From Coptis chinensis (Eukaryota > Streptophyta > Magnoliopsida > Ranunculales > Ranunculaceae): DNA of 64,000 nucleotides. A program made the translations under genes and the position numbers. The notes beneath the pieces are model-generated. The model saw only the letters and a program-made list of their open reading frames with translations, was not told the origin of the DNA and ran no database searches. Below are positions 60,350-64,000 of this stretch, in pieces (the first letter of the stretch is position 1; every line of letters begins with the position of its first letter). The stretch is from contig CM027377.1 of assembly GCA_015680905.1 (NCBI GenBank), positions 35,984,501 through 36,048,500 on the forward strand, given 5' to 3'.

Positions 60350-62930
60350 GTACCCTACTTTTTGCCCTTGGTTTCTATTGTCTTTCTAATTATTTTTTAT
60401 TTTTTTATTTTTTTTAGAATTTAGAATTTAGACACTCTTTTGCGAGTCTTTCAGATAGATCAAGGCAGATACATGTGGCGGCCATAGCTAGTGTTCACAC
60501 CTCCAGGTGAGTATATAATTATGATATGGAGAATAAGGGGTGATGGTAAAGGTTTTGCTATGGCTAAGAAGGGGGGATAGTCAATTACAGGAGGAAGATT
60601 ATTATTCATTGATTTCCATTTAGTGGGTGTGGTTTGTAGCTTTCAATTTATTGTCTCATATTGTTATTGAATAGCTAATGTGGTTTAGTGCCTTGACAAC
60701 ACTTGCGTAATGATGACTTGCATAGGACAGGAACCATTCATAGCTATGGTGCATAATATTGGCTCTGGACAAGCAACAATATATATTAACATTAAACAAG
60801 GAACTGGTTGCTATGGTAAAAAGCATTGTTATCCACATTATTGGATTTCTAGTAATTTCAGTTCTTATTGCTAAAACTTTGTGAGTATACCGTTCCTTTT
60901 TTATATTTATTATGATCATATTCATTGTTTAAGTCAAGAATTTTAGATTAGTAATGAACTGTTTGTACTTGTGTCTTGTAATTATTATACTTCTTGCTAT
61001 GATATTCACACTTGTTAGCACAGTTTAGCTATGGTTTTACCTACACCTGTTAGCATTAGTTAGTAGAAGGACAGATAAAGATTAAAGGATGCTAAATTTT
61101 AGGTCATTTCCAGATTCAGTTGGGCCTTATAACTAGCTTATCTCCTCACACACTAAGGGATTTACCTTGCCTTCTTGGCTACAAATTACAAGGTATATGA
61201 TTGATCACCTTAATTATTAATAACGAAGTCTATTGTTAGGCCTGTTTTGTGTCCATAGCATGTGTTTTCTATGTTAGGCATTTGTTTTGTGTTCATAGCT
61301 AATTTAGTCCATCTATGTATGCTGTCATGGGTGTTGGGAACTACGTTGTTAGTCATCATGAACATAATGGTCTAGGGTAGTACCAAAGTAGTAATGCACC
61401 AATCTTGGTGGGTGTAGACATATTCTTGTTATAATAGTATCAAGGGTTCTCGCCTAACCCCTAACTTTCAATATGCATAAAAAATATATATATTCAGTTT
61501 TGTGGTGCTTTGTTTATCTAGTTTCCCTCCAATAATAATGTGGTTTCAGTAAAAGTAAGTTAATTAAAGAAAAAAAGTAATCTATTTGTTTTACATTAGT
61601 GATTCTTGGGTATTTGTTCAGAGTAAGGGCAGGTGGAATTCCTATTGTTTGAGGAATGCCTTACGCTATACAAAGTGGGTTTGTCGAAATGGGTCTTCAA
61701 GGTATTTTATATGCTGCACCTTTACATTAATTCATCTTTTATTTTTGGACCACAATTTAAATTGTGTGAACATCTTAATTGTATCCTAGATTTTTTATAA
61801 TAAGAAATGTACTTTCGTTTAGACTTCTGTCCACTATGTACACATATTTCCAGTGTTAGAGGACTTAACAAAACGTATATATCACGTGTTTACAGCCTTG
61901 TTTGTTAAGTGCCAAAGACAAGACATGGATCACTAATTATTTTGGATTAGGACAACCTATAAAGGATGGTACAACTAGCTTTGTGGAGCTCTTTCAGTCA
62001 TAAGGTACTATCGATTAATCTATTTTAACACACCTCTAAACATTAAGATGTTTTTTTTACTTTGAACTTGTACCATGTCAAAGAACTCTCGGATTAATTA
62101 ATTTCAAATTCACTAGTGGTGGAGCAAACCTAGAAGTTATATGTTTAGTTTGTCTTGACTGTCTTTTTAGTGTAAAATCACTATACCATATCATGTCGTG
62201 GGTACTATTATGTTATCATTTGATGGGAGCAAACGTGGATTCTTGTTTTCTTATTGTTATGTAAACTATTATGTCTTGGGTACTAGCATGTGTTAGCAGT
62301 TACACATTAAATTGTAAGCATATAAGCTTCTCGACAAATGGCTTAATCATATTGCATGTCCACGTTTGTGTGTGCTTAATGAACACGAGGGTTTTGGGTG
62401 TTGTCATGTTTAAGTGGACCTCCCCAATGTTGGATCTGTTTCTCTTAGCTAGGACATGTTAGTGCATATATATTTGTTGATATTTAAACGTTCTTTATTA
62501 ATTCCTTGTTTGCAAACTAGATCTATATGTTCAATTTCTTTCATGCTTACAGTTCCCATTTTAATTTATTGACCCATTTTATTTTTTTATTTTTTTTTTT
62601 TTATTGTGTAGGGCTTTGGAGTTGATGAACTATTTTTACTTTGTTGGATTATAAGTTGGTGGAAGGAGTTTTCTTTCTCCAACAACAACTTGGATATTGT
62701 TTCGGATACTTTTGTACTTAAAGGCGTATGTATTAAACAATTTGTATAAGTGTAAAAACTTGCAAATTTGAGAGTTACTATTTTGTAATTCTAATCTATA
62801 ATGAAATTTAATTTTTTTAAGGTAAACTTGTATTATGTAGAGTGGATTGTTTCTTAAATGAGTTCTCTTGATAAGTTGTTTTACATGGTGCAAGACTGAC
62901 AATAATGTGTATGTTCATATAATAATAATA
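60350..62930. other. Interior of the CACTA candidate, no gene recognised
   Basis: AT-rich sequence with scattered short open frames. None shows a transposase or host domain by eye. Confidence 0.4.
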
Positions 62931-62969
62931 ATAATAATTGATTATTATTATTTTTTTCTAAAATATATT

Positions 62970-63235
62970 TTGTGACGCCAAAACGATGTCACAAATTTTG
63001 TGATGCCATTTTGACATCAGAAATATTTGTGATACCATTTTGGCGTCACAAATATAGTGACGCCATTTTGACGTCACAAATTAGTGACGCTAAAATAACG
63101 TCACAAATTATTGTGATCGTCAAAATGGCGTCATAAAAAATAATTGACGCCAAATTGTGGCGCTTATATTTGTGGCGCCAAAATGGTGTCACTAAAATTA
63201 TTTGTGACACCATTTTGGCGCCACAAAAAGCTGTT
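62970..63235. repeat. CACTA subterminal repeats
   Basis: About a dozen copies in both orientations of a ~20 bp word centred on GTGACGCCATTTTGGCGTCAC variants, typical of transposase-binding subterminal regions of CACTA elements. Confidence 0.8.
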
Positions 63236-63463
63236 TTGGTGTAGTGAGTTGAACTTCACCTTATTATATTTCCATAGGCTTACAATTTTTCACTTCCATA
63301 AATGATTGATAGGATGGATTGTTAGCACTCTCCTTGCCGGTGCTACTGTGGGTTCATTTACTGGTGGTGCCTTGGCGGACAAGTTTGGTAGAACAATGAC
63401 TTTTCAACTAGACGCAATACCCCTTGTAGTCGGAGTGTTTCTCTGGTTTGCCTTATGTCATTG

Positions 63464-63843
63464 ACCCTAGGTTGTGAGAGTTTAGTTTTGTCTTCTGAAA
63501 CCACCAAAACTTCCCAAGTTCTTTCCTCACTTCACCCCTATTTTTCCTTTCACGCATATGCAAAAGAGAGGCACTCCCACAAAAGCACTTAAGTTCAACT
63601 TTTCTTTAGTAACCGTCTTCAAACAATGGAGAAAATAGGTACCCTATTTGTTCTCGATTGATTATAGTGGTTCTTTAATCATAGATAACTAGACAGTAAC
63701 TCAGCAACATTGTGACTGAGCAAAGCAAGTAATTTTGAAGCAATAGGTGAATAGCAATAGTTTTCTAACTTCTTTTCGCTCCATCTCTTTAATCAATTGA
63801 GGTACGATTACCGTTTATTTTTTAAGTTAAAGGTATAATCATC
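63464..63843. other. Intergenic, nothing recognised
   Basis: Sequence changes abruptly after the pGlcT-like piece. No motif was assigned. Confidence 0.4.
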
Positions 63844-63924
63844 ATGGAACACCAAACAGAAGTAGAAATTCATAGAGCAAGATTTCGGGAGCAATTGCGC
63901 GCTCAAAATGCTGAGAATATTGAG
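63844..63924 (+). CDS. Possible first exon of an unidentified gene (partial)
   Basis: An ATG opens 27 codons (MEHQTEVEIHRARFREQLRA, then QNAENIE) of charged, helix-like sequence ending in GAG followed by a GTATAT donor-like site. Upstream sequence is leader-like. The rest, if any, lies beyond the window. I do not recognise it, and chance is possible. Confidence 0.25.
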
Positions 63925-64000
63925 GTATATTTTTTTACTCATAGCACAGCTTCTCCAGTTATTTTGTACTTTTGTTAGCATCTACAGTCTAAAAAGTAAC

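Larger units (their letters stand above)
57552..63246. mobile_element. CACTA (En/Spm) element, probably non-autonomous
   Basis: The right end is clear: GCTGTTTTGGTGTAGTG at 63,230-63,246 is the complement of CACTACACCAAAACAGC, a canonical CACTA terminus preceded by dense subterminal repeats. The left end is proposed at 57,552 (CACTATTGTGACAAG) because the 3 bp AGT before it equals the AGT after the right end. The two termini share only the first CACTA bases well, so the left border is uncertain. No transposase domain was recognised inside. Confidence 0.5.
56851..63463 (+). pseudogene. pGlcT: Plastidic glucose transporter (pGlcT)-like exons, decayed
   Basis: Three exon pieces of an MFS sugar transporter. 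Piece 1 (about 56,851-56,936) ends AVACLGAILFGYHLG. Piece 2 (57,097-57,166, between GCAG and GTATGC) encodes VVNGALE, then in a shifted frame YLANDLEITENT, then VLQ. Piece 3 (63,313 to about 63,463) encodes GWIVSTLLAGATVGSFTGGA, LADKFGRTMTFQLDAIPL and stops at TGA after FALCH. Order and sequence match the start of the plastid-envelope glucose exporter pGlcT as I remember it. Piece 2 contains two small insertions and an in-frame stop, and pieces 1 and 2 do not join in phase as I read the splice sites. Later transmembrane segments are absent, so this is a truncated pseudogene. A CACTA-type element fills the 6.1 kb intron before piece 3. Confidence 0.78.

Overview
This is nuclear DNA of a flowering plant, almost certainly a eudicot. 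The evidence is AT-rich intergenic sequence, plant-type host genes with GT-AG introns, and a dense mixture of plant transposon classes: FAR1-type Mutator-like elements (MULEs), a Tat-lineage Ty3/gypsy element, Tourist-, hAT- and CACTA-type elements, and an L1-type LINE remnant. The species cannot be fixed from the sequence. All matches to named families are from memory of the proteins; no search was run.

Layout. A Tourist-like MITE (457-944) is followed by a ~13 kb decayed MULE (about 1,086-14,219). This MULE carries a broken FAR1-type transposase on the + strand, an intact antisense GRF zinc-finger ORF near its right end, a captured 3' exon piece of SDE2, and two nested solo LTRs of one large-LTR family in opposite orientations. 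An LTR-retrotransposon remnant (14,220-15,144) then abuts the first host gene, an F-box/Sel1-repeat gene in four exons (15,337-22,716) whose 5.9 kb first intron is filled with repeats. A convergent F-box/LRR gene follows on the - strand (25,374-26,788) and shows one apparent frameshift. Next comes a broken 12.4 kb Tat/Retand-like LTR retrotransposon (27,210-39,566) with dual RNase H domains, antisense ORFs and two tandem arrays. A quiet stretch leads to a clean single-exon armadillo-repeat (ARO-type) gene on the - strand (43,986-45,839).

The right third is accessory DNA. It holds fold-back MITEs and a second, gutted MULE (about 48,170-52,590) that captured a histone H2A C-terminal fragment with an SPKK tail. 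Beyond it lie two same-strand decayed fragments of plastid starch/sugar genes: a LESV-like piece (54,251-55,347) and pGlcT-like exons (56,851-63,463). A hAT element separates the two gene fragments, and a CACTA-type element sits in the long intron between the second and third pGlcT-like exons.

The apparently working host genes are the F-box/Sel1 gene, the ARO-type gene and probably the F-box/LRR gene. They are unrelated and do not form a pathway. The most unusual content is the pair of gene-capturing MULEs, which share clusters of a short palindrome (core CTCTGTCAGAG) near the captured host exons, and the pairing of a FAR1-type transposase with an opposing GRF zinc-finger ORF, a layout reminiscent of the two-gene MuDR element.
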